The notes: a model not told the origin generated them from the sequence alone. A stretch of DNA of 64,000 nucleotides from CBFHND01 sp965657085 (GCA_965657085.1 CBFHND010000011.1:38885-102884); one strand, 5' to 3'. Counted from the first letter of the stretch, positions 37,909 to 46,196 are shown. Made by a program: numbers and translations.

Positions 37909-38164
37909 CGACGGGCAATCCTGTCAGTTACGGCAGTGGGACTGCCTTGGTTATCCACATATTTATCAACACAACCTATAGATGTATTGATTACTCGTTC
38001 GTTAATATCTTCCGACAATCGAAGAATTGTTTCTAAAAGATAAACAGTTATGAAAGGTCCGTTCGGACTTTTTTAACGCCACGCAACACCCGGTCAGGTT
38101 GTGCAATGGTCCCCTCAACGCGCCGACATTCTGCCGTGTGCTGCCACTTGAAAGGACCACCACG
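37909..38164. promoter_or_regulatory. AT-rich divergent promoter with DnaA-box-like sites
   Basis: This 256-base region separates the DUF6456 and DUF6477 genes. It is far more AT-rich than its surroundings (about 37945-38070). It contains a perfect DnaA-box consensus TTATCCACA at 37951-37959 and a one-mismatch copy TTATCAACA at 37963-37971, followed by an AT-rich, easily melted stretch. This suggests that DnaA or cell-cycle control could act on one or both promoters. Promoter elements proper cannot be assigned with certainty. Confidence 0.4.
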
Positions 38165-38479
38165 ATGCAAGACATCCTCTCCATGCTGAACGCCCTGCAC
38201 CGCCCCCGCCTGCTGATGCGCGCCGCGCGCATCGGGGCCGAGGACTACAGGCGCAGCGTGCATCTGCCCCGACTGTTGGGATATGGCCAGTTGCCCCGCC
38301 ACGGCGCGGCCCTGTTGCGATTGATGGAGATCGAAGAGACCCTGAACGCCCAGCGCGCCAGTGACGATTCAGGCTATAGCCTGCTGCGCCATGTTGATGT
38401 GCTGATTGCCATCGTGGGCGAGGCGCGGATCTTGCGCGCGGCCCAGACACCGGGCAGCGCGCAAAAACAACTTACATGA
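38165..38479 (+). CDS. DUF6477 family protein
   Basis: A 104-residue, mostly helical, arginine-rich protein. It starts with MQDILSMLNALHRPRLLMRAARIG and ends with a helix containing SLLRHVDVLIAIVGEARIL; a central LPRLLGYGQLPRHGAALLRLMEIE stretch links them. It has no signal or membrane segment. It resembles the rhodobacterial DUF6477 group of unknown function. ATG at 38165 is chosen over the longer frame. Its last eight bases overlap the convergent methyltransferase gene. Confidence 0.75.
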   Translation: MQDILSMLNALHRPRLLMRAARIGAEDYRRSVHLPRLLGYGQLPRHGAALLRLMEIEETLNAQRASDDSGYSLLRHVDVLIAIVGEARILRAAQTPGSAQKQLT

Positions 38480-40019
38480 ACGAATCGGGTTCGGCCGCTT
38501 TCTTGCGGGCGACATAGTCGGTCAGGGCCTCTGCGGTGGCCGGGTCCATGGCGGGCTGTTGATAATCGGCCAACAGCTTTTTGACCCGCACGGCAGCGAG
38601 CGCCTGCGTATCGCGCGCACCTTCGTCTTCCCAGGTCTCGAAGGGTTTGTAATCCAGTACATCGGATTTCCAGAACGCCGATTTGAAGTTCTCCTGCGTG
38701 TGCGCGCACCCAAGGTAATGCCCCCCCGGCCCCACTTCGCGGATCGCGTCCATGGCCTGTGCGTTCTCGTCCACCTGCACGCCCGCAGCCAGATGGTGCA
38801 AGGTGCCCAGCTGATCGGCGTCCATCACGAATTTCTCGTAGGATGACACAAGGCCCCCCTCCAACCATCCGCACGCATGCAGCATGAAGTTCACACCCGA
38901 CAGCAGCCCCATGTTCAGGCTGTTGGCGGTTTCATAAGCCGCCTGCGCATCCGGCAGCTTGGACCCGCAGAACGACCCGGCCGAGCGGAATGGCAGGCCC
39001 AGACGTCGCGCCAGTTGCCCGGCACCATAGGTGATGTGCGCAGCTTCGGGCGTGCCAAAGGTGGGCGCGCCGCTGTTCATGTCGATCGAGGTGACAAAGG
39101 CCCCCATGATCACCGGCGCACCGGGGCGAATGAGTTGGCTGTAAGCGATGCCCGCCAGAACTTCGGCCAGAACCTGCGTCAAGGTCCCTGCCACCGACAC
39201 CGGCGCCATGGCCCCGCCCACGATGAAGGGCGAAACGATGCAGGCTTGATTGTTCTGCGCATAGACTTCCAGCGCCCCCATCATCACATCATCGAAGGTC
39301 ATCGGCGAGTTGATGTTGATGAGCGATGTCATCACCGTGTTCTGCTGGACAAAATCCTCGCCAAAGAGAATGCCGCACATGTCCACCGAATCCTGCGCGC
39401 GGCTGGGTTCCGTCACCGACCCCATGAAAGGTTTGTCGCTCAGCGTCATGTGGGCATGCAGCATGTCGAGGTGACGCTTGTTCACCGCCACATCGGTGGG
39501 TTCACATACGGTGCCACCCGAGTGGTGCAACCACTTGGACATATAGCCCAGCTTCACGAAGTTGCGGAAATCCTGCATGGTGGCATAGCGGCGACCACCT
39601 TCGGCGTCGCGCACGAAGGGCGGGCCATAGACCGGGGCCAGCACAAGGTTCTTGCCACCCACCACCACGTTGCGCGCGGGGTTGCGGGCATGTTGGGTAT
39701 AGCTGGACGGGGCCGTGGCACAGAGCTTGCGCGCCAAACCCTTGGGAATGCGCACCCGCTCGCCTGTCACATCAGCGCCCGCGTCACGCCAGCGCTCCAG
39801 CGCCTTGGGATTGTCGAGGAAGTTGACGCCGACTTCTTCCAGCACCTGCTCGGCATTGGCCTCGATGATCTCAAGCGCCTCTTCGTTCAGCACTTCGAAA
39901 TTGGGAATGTTGCGCTCGATATAGCGGGCGGTCTCGAAGGACACCGCGCTGCGCTCTGCGCGCCGCGCCGCGCCGCCTCCACCACGTCCCCGACGACCGC
40001 GTGCCTGAACCTCTGCCAT
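38472..40019 (-). CDS. MttB-family methyltransferase, non-pyrrolysine type (paralogue 1)
   Basis: A 515-residue member of the trimethylamine/glycine-betaine corrinoid methyltransferase family. No in-frame amber codon is seen, so it belongs to the pyrrolysine-free (MtgB-like) branch that demethylates quaternary amines such as glycine betaine, carnitine or proline betaine in known examples. It has a basic, glycine/arginine-rich N-terminus, then GGRRYATMQDFRNFVKLG, HHSGGTVCEPTDVAVNKRH and the C-terminal ACGWLEGGLVSSYEKF and VGPGGHYLG. ATG at 40019 precedes the conserved region; the frame continues to 40070. No corrinoid protein gene is nearby. A close relative lies at 44.6 kb. Confidence 0.85.
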   Translation of the reverse strand: MAEVQARGRRGRGGGGAARRAERSAVSFETARYIERNIPNFEVLNEEALEIIEANAEQVLEEVGVNFLDNPKALERWRDAGADVTGERVRIPKGLARKLCATAPSSYTQHARNPARNVVVGGKNLVLAPVYGPPFVRDAEGGRRYATMQDFRNFVKLGYMSKWLHHSGGTVCEPTDVAVNKRHLDMLHAHMTLSDKPFMGSVTEPSRAQDSVDMCGILFGEDFVQQNTVMTSLININSPMTFDDVMMGALEVYAQNNQACIVSPFIVGGAMAPVSVAGTLTQVLAEVLAGIAYSQLIRPGAPVIMGAFVTSIDMNSGAPTFGTPEAAHITYGAGQLARRLGLPFRSAGSFCGSKLPDAQAAYETANSLNMGLLSGVNFMLHACGWLEGGLVSSYEKFVMDADQLGTLHHLAAGVQVDENAQAMDAIREVGPGGHYLGCAHTQENFKSAFWKSDVLDYKPFETWEDEGARDTQALAAVRVKKLLADYQQPAMDPATAEALTDYVARKKAAEPDSFM

Positions 40020-40493
40020 GATGACCCCCGAGATGAATGTGTTGGACTGCTGATACCAGCGCCCGCGCACCCCGCGCAGGTCCCAAGCGGCGACAAAGGG
40101 AAAAAAGCGACATGCCTCGGCGTTCTGGTGGGAAAACCCGCCGTGGCCCCTTGGTCAACGGTTCGGCGTTACGGGCGAAAGGGCATCGAGCGCCGCGTTC
40201 TCAAACATTGGAACTCTCAATGCCCTTGCGGCCGCCGAAAAGCCGCCGCCCGAACGAAATCCGGCGAAATCTGACTGTGAGCCAACTACAAAAGCACCAA
40301 ATCCTCGCTGTTTGCGCCGGCAGCACATTTGTCGTCGCGGCTGCACAATCTTTGGCACGGCTCAACAGCGTGGAAAACGGCCTTTCATGCAGGCCGCAGC
40401 ATGGATTGAGTTTCAAATCTGCAGGTCGCGGGACTGTTCCGCCGTTTGTTCCCTCGGGTCGAACGACTGGTTTCGGTTGCCGCACTCAAATTC
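40020..40493. other. Gene-free spacer upstream of MttB paralogue 1
   Basis: About 470 bases with no convincing gene on either strand. A few short frames exist but match no family I know. The stretch around 40240-40500 has lower GC than flanking genes and could be decayed coding sequence. It probably holds the promoter of the minus-strand methyltransferase. Confidence 0.5.
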
Positions 40494-41339
40494 TCAGTCG
40501 AAGGGTCTGTTGCTGGTCCAGTCGAATGTTCCGGTGTCGCGTTCCTGCACCGCCTGTTTCCAGCCGACTTGCTCCACGCGGGCTTTGAAGTTCATGCCTT
40601 CGGGTGAATGGCGGGTGATGCCGTCAAACACGGTGGCAAGGCGCTGCGTCTGGTTGATTTTCTCCTCAACGGCAGAATTGATCACCATTTGTTGCATGGC
40701 CAGTTGGTTGATCGGCACGGATGCCATCCGGGTGGCCAGCGCCTCGACCTCGTCGTCCAGCCGGTCATCTGGCACGGATTTCAGCACCAGCCCCATCTCG
40801 GCGGCTTCAACACCGGTTATCTTGTCACCCGTGAACATCATGCGCTTGGCCTTCTCCGGTCCAAGCCGGTGCACCCACATCGCCGTGGTCGGACACCCCC
40901 AGACGCGGGTGGGCATATAGCCGATCCGCGCTGTGTCGCCCATGACGGTCAGGTCGGCACAGAGCGCGATGTCCGACCCACCCGCGACGGCGTGCCCATG
41001 CACCTTGCAGATCACCGGTTTCATCGCCCGCAACAGCGACATGAAGGCCTGCGTGTTGGCCCACATGAACCGGAAATCCTGCACCGGGTCCCAGGGCATG
41101 TCCTGCACCGCCTTGTTGGGGCACTTGCCTGTTGCGTAGTGGGCCAGATCGTAGCCCGCGCAAAAGGCCCTTCCTGCGCCGGACAGGACCATCACATGCA
41201 CGCCCCTGTCGGCATCCGTCTCTGCGACCGCCGCCGCCAATTCGCGCGGCAGATCATCGTCGATGGCATTCATCACTTCGGGTCGGTTCAGGGTGATCCG
41301 CCCGATCCAGCCATCTTTCTCGTACAGAACCTTTGCCAT
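40494..41339 (-). CDS. Enoyl-CoA hydratase/isomerase family protein (crotonase 1)
   Basis: A 281-residue crotonase-fold enzyme. The oxyanion-hole segments are visible as SGAGRAFCAGYDLAH near residue 60 and KVHGHAVAGGSDIALCADL near 115. The region after that, MPTRVWGCPTTAMWVHRLG, carries the usual helix. Members hydrate enoyl-CoA or dehydrate and isomerise other acyl-CoAs; a carnitinyl-CoA-type role is conceivable beside the methylamine genes. ATG at 41339 is chosen. It lies directly downstream of a pseudogene block. Confidence 0.85.
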   Translation of the reverse strand: MAKVLYEKDGWIGRITLNRPEVMNAIDDDLPRELAAAVAETDADRGVHVMVLSGAGRAFCAGYDLAHYATGKCPNKAVQDMPWDPVQDFRFMWANTQAFMSLLRAMKPVICKVHGHAVAGGSDIALCADLTVMGDTARIGYMPTRVWGCPTTAMWVHRLGPEKAKRMMFTGDKITGVEAAEMGLVLKSVPDDRLDDEVEALATRMASVPINQLAMQQMVINSAVEEKINQTQRLATVFDGITRHSPEGMNFKARVEQVGWKQAVQERDTGTFDWTSNRPFD

Positions 41340-41341
41340 AC

Positions 41342-41605
41342 CTACACCCAATCGCTGACGGCCTTGAGATGCGCGCCAACACCGGCACCATCACCGTTCA
41401 CAAGATTGAACACGCCGGGCGGGAAGTTCGCTGCATCGATGCTCCCGGCCTGCAGATTGGCACTGAGTGGCGAAAGTTCAGAGGGTTTGAGCACCACCGT
41501 GCACCCTGCTGCCAGCGTCCGGGCGACCTTCAGCATCACCTGGTTCATCGGCCGGTTCCATGGGGTGATCAACGCGCAAACACCGACCGGCCCGTATAGG
41601 ATCAT
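41342..41605 (-). pseudogene. Aldehyde dehydrogenase fragment
   Basis: About 85 residues of an NAD-dependent aldehyde dehydrogenase, containing GPVGVCALITPWNRPMNQV, LAAGCTVVLKPSELSPLS and FPPGVFNLVNGDGAGVG. In intact enzymes these lie near residues 140-235, so the first part, the catalytic glutamate and cysteine regions and the entire C-terminus are missing. It is joined directly, in frame, to the end of an NmrA-like remnant. The stop lies three bases before the start of crotonase 1. Confidence 0.75.
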
Positions 41606-42025
41606 GTCGCCGGGCGCGTGATCCCCCAGAATGGTCTTCAACATCGTGCTGAAAAGGATCTTCGAATATCAAGGTATCCGTGCCCAGCTGTCCCCTCCCT
41701 GCCGGCGAGACAAAGACCACCCGCTTGACCCCATGCTCCAGCATCGCGTCGCGAATACTTGCAGCGCCCGTGGATAGGGTGACGCGGTCTTTCAACCCGA
41801 CCGGGCCAAGACAGATCAAGACAGCGTCCTGTCCGGCCATCGCTTGAGAAACGGCGCGTGCATCCAGCACATCTCCTTGTATCTTGCTGACACTTTCGTG
41901 CGCATGCCGGCCCTTGACCGAGCGACCAAAACCGTAATGTCTTGGCTTGCCACCACCGCCTTGCGCCAGCAATGATCGCCGGTCTTACCCGTGGCACCGA
42001 ACACAATACCCTTCAATTCGCTCAC
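41605..42025 (-). pseudogene. NmrA-like NAD(P)-binding protein remnant with frameshifts
   Basis: The GTG at 42025 starts a Rossmann fold (GIVFGATGKTG) that loses frame at about 41930. The family sequence then resumes in a second frame (IQGDVLDARAVSQAMAGQD, LICLGPVGLKDRVTL, VKRVVFVSPAGRG) and shifts again near 41650 to give STMLKTILGDHA. After that it runs into the aldehyde dehydrogenase fragment. The two frameshifts and the chimeric end show this gene is dead. Confidence 0.7.
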
Positions 42026-42031
42026 TCCTGA

Positions 42032-42823
42032 TCAGATTGTACTGAAATCGCCCCCTCGACCCCTGCCACTGGCGAAACGGGCTGCGCCTTCGACGCCTTT
42101 GGTGACCTCGGCCTTGCTGCCACGCCACTCCTGCCGCAACGCATCGCACATCGGTAAGCCGTGCTGGGACCGCACGGACCTGCGATCGGCGCGCATACAG
42201 CTTTGGGGAAAGCGGGCGATGTCATGGGCCAGTGCCTCTGCCTGCGCGCGCGCATCGCCTTCGGGCACGACATATTCGCACAGTCCAATCCGCAGAGCCT
42301 CGTCTGCATCCACACGCCGGCCGGTCAGGATCAAATCCATGGCGCGACCTTCACCCACCAGACGCGGCAGGCGCACCGTGCCGCCGTCAATCAGCGGAAT
42401 GCCCCAACGGCGGCAATAGACCCCCATGAAGGCCGTTTCCTCCATCACCCGGATATCGCACCACATCGCCAGTTCCATGCCGCCCGCCACGGCAGGCCCC
42501 GCCACGGCTGCGATCACCGGTTTGCTGAGCTCCAAGCGGCTGGGTCCCATGGCCGCAATCGGTGGTTCGCCTTCATCGGGAAAGTCGAACGGGTCAAGCG
42601 CCTCGGCCCCGGCAAGCGACGCTGCATGCTTCAAATCCCACCCGGCACAGAAGGCACCGCCTTCGCCCCAGAACACGGCGACGCTGGCGGTGTCGTCCGC
42701 GTCAAACGACCGGAACGCGTCAAAGAGTGCCTTGGCGCTTTCCGGACCCATGGCATTACGGGCTTCCGGGCGGGAATGAATTACGGTCCAGACCGGGCCG
42801 TCTTTTTCGATACGTACGCTCAT
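42032..42823 (-). CDS. Enoyl-CoA hydratase family protein (crotonase 2)
   Basis: A 263-residue crotonase-fold enzyme with GEGGAFCAGWDLKHA near residue 55 and AVAGPAVAGGMELAMWCDIRV near 108. The helix MGVYCRRWGIPLIDGGTVRLPRLVG follows. It is distinct from crotonase 1. Its ATG overlaps the stop of a ruined acyl-CoA synthetase gene (ATGA), so the two were once translated together, as expected for an acyl-CoA degradation route. Confidence 0.88.
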   Translation of the reverse strand: MSVRIEKDGPVWTVIHSRPEARNAMGPESAKALFDAFRSFDADDTASVAVFWGEGGAFCAGWDLKHAASLAGAEALDPFDFPDEGEPPIAAMGPSRLELSKPVIAAVAGPAVAGGMELAMWCDIRVMEETAFMGVYCRRWGIPLIDGGTVRLPRLVGEGRAMDLILTGRRVDADEALRIGLCEYVVPEGDARAQAEALAHDIARFPQSCMRADRRSVRSQHGLPMCDALRQEWRGSKAEVTKGVEGAARFASGRGRGGDFSTI

Positions 42824-43250
42824 TGCAGGACCTCTCCGTAGTTGCCTGCGAGGAAGGTGTCACGAATGGCGAATTTTTGCACCTTGCCTGAGCCTGTTAA
42901 GGGCAAGTCCGGCACGCGCAGCAACACCGATGACGTTTTCTGCGCGGACAGATGCGCCCGGCAGTGGCTTGCGCGTTGTCTTTATAGCCGATCATCACCG
43001 CGTAGGATCGTGCGCAAATCTCGCCGACTTCACCGATTGGGAGCACCCGATTGTCTTCAGGCGAACGGATTGAAACCTCGGTCTGTGGCAGCGGCTGGCC
43101 AGCGGTCCCCACGATCTGTTCCGGCGTGGCCTCGACCGGGTTCAGACAGATCATCGGGCTGTGTTCGGTTTGGCCAAAGGCACTGAGCAGATGGCATCCA
43201 AGACGATCCCGCACCCGTCGGACCAGATCGGGTGGGAGGGTCATAAAAGC
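42820..43250 (-). pseudogene. Acyl-CoA synthetase (AMP-binding) remnant
   Basis: The retained middle part contains LVRRVRDRLGCHLLSAFGQTEHSP, TAGQPLPQTEVSIR and GEVGEICARSYAVMIGY, typical of the adenylate-forming domain. It is followed by a gap of about 80 expected residues and then, after a frameshift near 42900, the C-terminal tail LPLTGSGKVQKFAIRD ending in ...GEVLQ at 42820. The N-terminal half is absent. The TGA overlaps the ATG of crotonase 2. Confidence 0.75.
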
Positions 43251-43289
43251 GAACTTCTTCTGTCCCTGCCTGCCGTTCCAACCGCAAAC

Positions 43290-43724
43290 CGCGCAGTCGC
43301 CGAGCAAGTAAAGCGGCTTGGATTGCCCGAGGCGGTCAGGCAGCTTCCGCTCTTGGGGGACAGTTCCGGCGATGCGGGTTGGCGGGCCTGGCACAATGCC
43401 GCGGGGCTGCCTTATGCGCCCAGCCGGTCCAGCTTGATCATCCCGGCCTCGAACAGCCGCGTTCAGGCGGTGGTGGATGGCCAGGGGATCGCCCTTTGGG
43501 ATGATCTGGCAGCACCTGAATTTGGCGACGGAACGCTTGTCAGATTGTCCGAAGTCAGAGTTGAGAACGCGGGTTACTTTGTCGTTTTCACGGATCGGCC
43601 GATGTCTCAGGGGGCGGAGGCATTTTCGGACTGGTTGCGGGCTGAAACCGCGTCCAGCAGCCAGTCCGAGAACACCGTCGCCGGTTCCGACGGCGCAGCG
43701 CGGTCCGGCCTGACGATGAAATAG
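43290..43724 (+). pseudogene. Truncated LysR-type regulator, effector-domain end only
   Basis: About 120 residues match the C-terminal effector domain of a GcvA-like LysR protein: QLPLLGDSSGDAGWRAWHNAAGL, VQAVVDGQGIALWDDL and the closing RPMSQGAEAFSDWLRAE. The helix-turn-helix and the first effector half are missing. Family similarity ends at about 43650. The frame then runs antisense through the end of the intact LysR gene to a stop at 43724. It is a broken gene lying tail to tail with its own relative. Confidence 0.65.
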
Positions 43725-44515
43725 CCATAGTCCGGCAACGCGATATCCGACAACCGATGAAGCTTGCCTGCCACCACCTCATCGCCCACCAGATCATCCA
43801 TCAAAGCGACGCCCTGGCCATTGATCACAGCCTGAACCCGCACATTGGGATCCGGCACGATCAACACATCCCTGCGCGCTTGCGGCGGCAGGCCCGCAAG
43901 CTCCAACCATTCAGACCAGGCGTTGCTGTCTTCGCGATCGCGCAGCAGTGTCAGTTCTGTGACCGCCTCCCTGATCCCCTGCCGTTCCACCCAGCCCGCA
44001 ACATCGGCGTTGCCAACCGGAAAGGGTGGCATCGGCATGAACGGTGTCACGGTGCCGCCCTTCCAGTTTCCGTTGCCCCACCTTATTGCAAGATCCACGC
44101 CCTGCATCTCAGCTTCGGAAAACTCGATCATCGGCTGAATGCGAAGCTGCACATCCGGGTGACGTTGCATGAAGGTCATCAGGCGCGGCGACAGCCAGCG
44201 CGCGGCGAAATAGGTTGAAACCCCGACGGCCAGAGAACGGGTCGTGGCCCCCTTCAACGCCTGAATTTCGGCTTCGATCTCGTCGTATCGGCTCTGGCAG
44301 ATCACCAGCAGTTTCAGCCCTTCACCGGTCAGAGTGACGCCGCGCGCCCGACGCTGAAACAGGCTCATGCCTAGATCGGCCTCAAGCGTTTTGATCTGAT
44401 AGCTGATCGCGCCCTTGGTCATATTGAGCGCCGCCGCCGCCGTCGAGAAGCTGGCATGGCCGGCGATCTCGGCAAAAAGTCTCAGCAGATCGTGGTGATG
44501 AAAACGGGAAGTCAT
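43607..44515 (-). CDS. LysR-family transcriptional regulator (GcvA-like)
   Basis: A 302-residue regulator. The N-terminal winged helix-turn-helix spans residues 7-65 (FAEIAGHASFSTAAAALNMTKGAISYQIKTLE), followed by the effector-binding domain with VQAVINGQGVALMDDL near the end. It diverges from MttB paralogue 2, a layout in which LysR proteins usually control the neighbouring gene and themselves. A matching operator-like repeat is found between them. The inducer is unknown; a quaternary amine or its product is a reasonable guess. Confidence 0.9.
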   Translation of the reverse strand: MTSRFHHHDLLRLFAEIAGHASFSTAAAALNMTKGAISYQIKTLEADLGMSLFQRRARGVTLTGEGLKLLVICQSRYDEIEAEIQALKGATTRSLAVGVSTYFAARWLSPRLMTFMQRHPDVQLRIQPMIEFSEAEMQGVDLAIRWGNGNWKGGTVTPFMPMPPFPVGNADVAGWVERQGIREAVTELTLLRDREDSNAWSEWLELAGLPPQARRDVLIVPDPNVRVQAVINGQGVALMDDLVGDEVVAGKLHRLSDIALPDYGYFIVRPDRAAPSEPATVFSDWLLDAVSARNQSENASAP

Positions 44516-44518
44516 GAT

Positions 44519-44545
44519 TTAGCGTATAATTTTTTTAGACGCTAA
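44519..44545. promoter_or_regulatory. Candidate LysR operator
   Basis: A perfect inverted repeat with seven-base arms, TTAGCGT at 44519-44525 and ACGCTAA at 44539-44545, separated by thirteen AT-rich bases. It starts four bases upstream of the lysR start codon and lies on the promoter side of the second MttB gene. The spacing and AT-rich centre suit a LysR-type binding site. Confidence 0.5.
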
Positions 44546-44621
44546 GAACAGATATTTTCGATTTTCATGCTGTTTTTTATAAACATGATCTGTGTTCAGG
44601 GTCAAAAAGGAAGAGGTGGCG

Positions 44622-46184
44622 TTGGAACCTTTGAACGCAAATGTAGACATGTCAGCACCTCAGGGTCGCCGCAGCAGCGCGCGCCGTGGCCGTCTGTCCC
44701 GTCACAACGCGCCTTGCGAGAGGACGCCGTTCACGGGCCGCAAGATACCTGCATACGATTTGCTGGATGAAACGGCATTGGCCCGGATCGAAGATCAGGC
44801 GGACTGGATATTGGACAAGATCGGTGTCGAGTTTCGTGGGGACAAAACGGCGCTGGATCACTTCGCCCAGGCGGGCGCGCGGGTTGACGGTGAACGCGTG
44901 CGGTTTGAGCCGGGCCATGTCCGCGCGCTCTGCGGCACGGCTCCAGCTGAGTTTCAGCTACATGCCCGCGACCCGGCCAAGACCGTGACACTTGGCGGCG
45001 ACAACGTTGTGCTGATGCCGGGATATGGCTCGCCTTTTGTCAGCGATCTCGCCAAGGGTCGGCGCTATGCGACGCTGGAGGATTTCCGCAATTTCGTGAA
45101 ACTGGCCTATCTTGCGCCCGCCATGCACCATTCGGGTGGTACAGTTGTCGAGCCGACAGATATCCCGGTGAACAAACGCCATCTCGATATGATGCTGGCG
45201 CATCTGACGCTCTCGACCAAGCCCTTCATGGGCTCTGTCACGGCGCCTTCGCGCGCGCGCGACAGTATCGAAATGGCACGGATCGTTTTTGGCCGCGACG
45301 TCATGGAACGCCACGCGGTGATGCAGGGCAATATCAACGTCAATTCGCCGTTGATCTATGATGACACCATGTCCTCAGCTCTGCGCATCTATGCAGAGGC
45401 GGGCCAATGCGTCTGTGTCTCTCCTGCGATTTTCGCGGGTGCCATGGGGCCACTTTCCCCAGCTGCGGTGGCGGCACAAACACTAGCCGAAGCCATGGTC
45501 GGCATCGCGCTGGCACAACTGGTGCGACCCGGTTGCCCGGTAGTGTTTGGCTCGTTCCATTCGACGATGAATCTGCGCACAGGTGCGCTGACCTTTGGAT
45601 CGCCCGAGGCGAACATGACCACGATGGCGCTCACACAACTGGGTCGAAGGCTTGGCGTGCCGGTGCGCTCTGGCGGCGGGCAGATCACCGCGTCCAACGC
45701 ACCGGACGGGCAAGCCATGCAGGACAGCACCGGTGCGATGTGGTCCACGCTCATCTCCGGTGCGCATCATGTCTGGCATGCAGCGGGCTGGCTCGAAGGC
45801 GGGCTTGTGATGTCCTATGAAAAATTCATCATGGACCTCGACCATTGCGGCGCGATGCTGAAGCTCTTGCAAGGCTTCGATACCGATGACGAGGCCTTTG
45901 GTCGGGACGCCTATTTCGAAACCGGTCCGGGCGAGAACTTTCTGTCGACCAGTCACACACTGCGCCACTACACGACTGCGAATTTTGAACCACAGATATC
46001 TGATGCCGGACCGTTCGAGACCTGGTCAGACAATGGCGCGCCTACCGCTGATCAACGCGCCACCGCGCGGTGGCATCAGATGCTGAACGACTATCAGCAA
46101 CCCGAAATAGAACCCGACATCCAAGCCGCGCTTGAAGACTTTGTGTGGACACGCAAGGCGCAGATGCCGGACGAATGGTACTAG
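44622..46184 (+). CDS. MttB-family methyltransferase, non-pyrrolysine type (paralogue 2)
   Basis: A protein of about 520 residues, clearly related to paralogue 1: the shared blocks include KGRRYATLEDFRNFVKLAYL, MHHSGGTVVEPTDIPVNKRH, FMGSVTAPSRARDS, AAGWLEGGLVMSYEKF and TGPGENFLSTSHT. It has no in-frame amber codon, so no pyrrolysine is expected. The start is uncertain: TTG at 44622 has GGAAGAGG in front, GTG 44592 or 44616 and ATG 44649 are alternatives. It probably transfers a methyl group from a quaternary or tertiary amine to a corrinoid or folate-linked acceptor. It is followed by the stump of a GcvT-like gene, the usual folate partner in such clusters. Confidence 0.85.
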   Translation: MEPLNANVDMSAPQGRRSSARRGRLSRHNAPCERTPFTGRKIPAYDLLDETALARIEDQADWILDKIGVEFRGDKTALDHFAQAGARVDGERVRFEPGHVRALCGTAPAEFQLHARDPAKTVTLGGDNVVLMPGYGSPFVSDLAKGRRYATLEDFRNFVKLAYLAPAMHHSGGTVVEPTDIPVNKRHLDMMLAHLTLSTKPFMGSVTAPSRARDSIEMARIVFGRDVMERHAVMQGNINVNSPLIYDDTMSSALRIYAEAGQCVCVSPAIFAGAMGPLSPAAVAAQTLAEAMVGIALAQLVRPGCPVVFGSFHSTMNLRTGALTFGSPEANMTTMALTQLGRRLGVPVRSGGGQITASNAPDGQAMQDSTGAMWSTLISGAHHVWHAAGWLEGGLVMSYEKFIMDLDHCGAMLKLLQGFDTDDEAFGRDAYFETGPGENFLSTSHTLRHYTTANFEPQISDAGPFETWSDNGAPTADQRATARWHQMLNDYQQPEIEPDIQAALEDFVWTRKAQMPDEWY

Positions 46185-46196
46185 AAAGGAACACCC

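Noticed and set aside
37945..38070. Replication origin at the DnaA-box pair
   Set aside because: Only two boxes are seen. The usual alphaproteobacterial origin neighbours (such as hemE, parA/parB or dnaA) are absent, so promoter control is more likely.
41478..41972. A complete 164-residue protein on the minus strand
   Set aside because: The frame mixes parts of an NmrA-like protein with unrelated frames of the aldehyde dehydrogenase fragment; it is a frameshift chimera.
42897..43394. A functional 165-residue protein
   Set aside because: It is a middle piece of an acyl-CoA synthetase, with a missing start and an out-of-frame tail, so it is listed as a pseudogene.
38472..46184. Pyrrolysine in MttB-type proteins
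   Set aside because: Neither paralogue has an in-frame amber codon, so both belong to the pyrrolysine-free branch.
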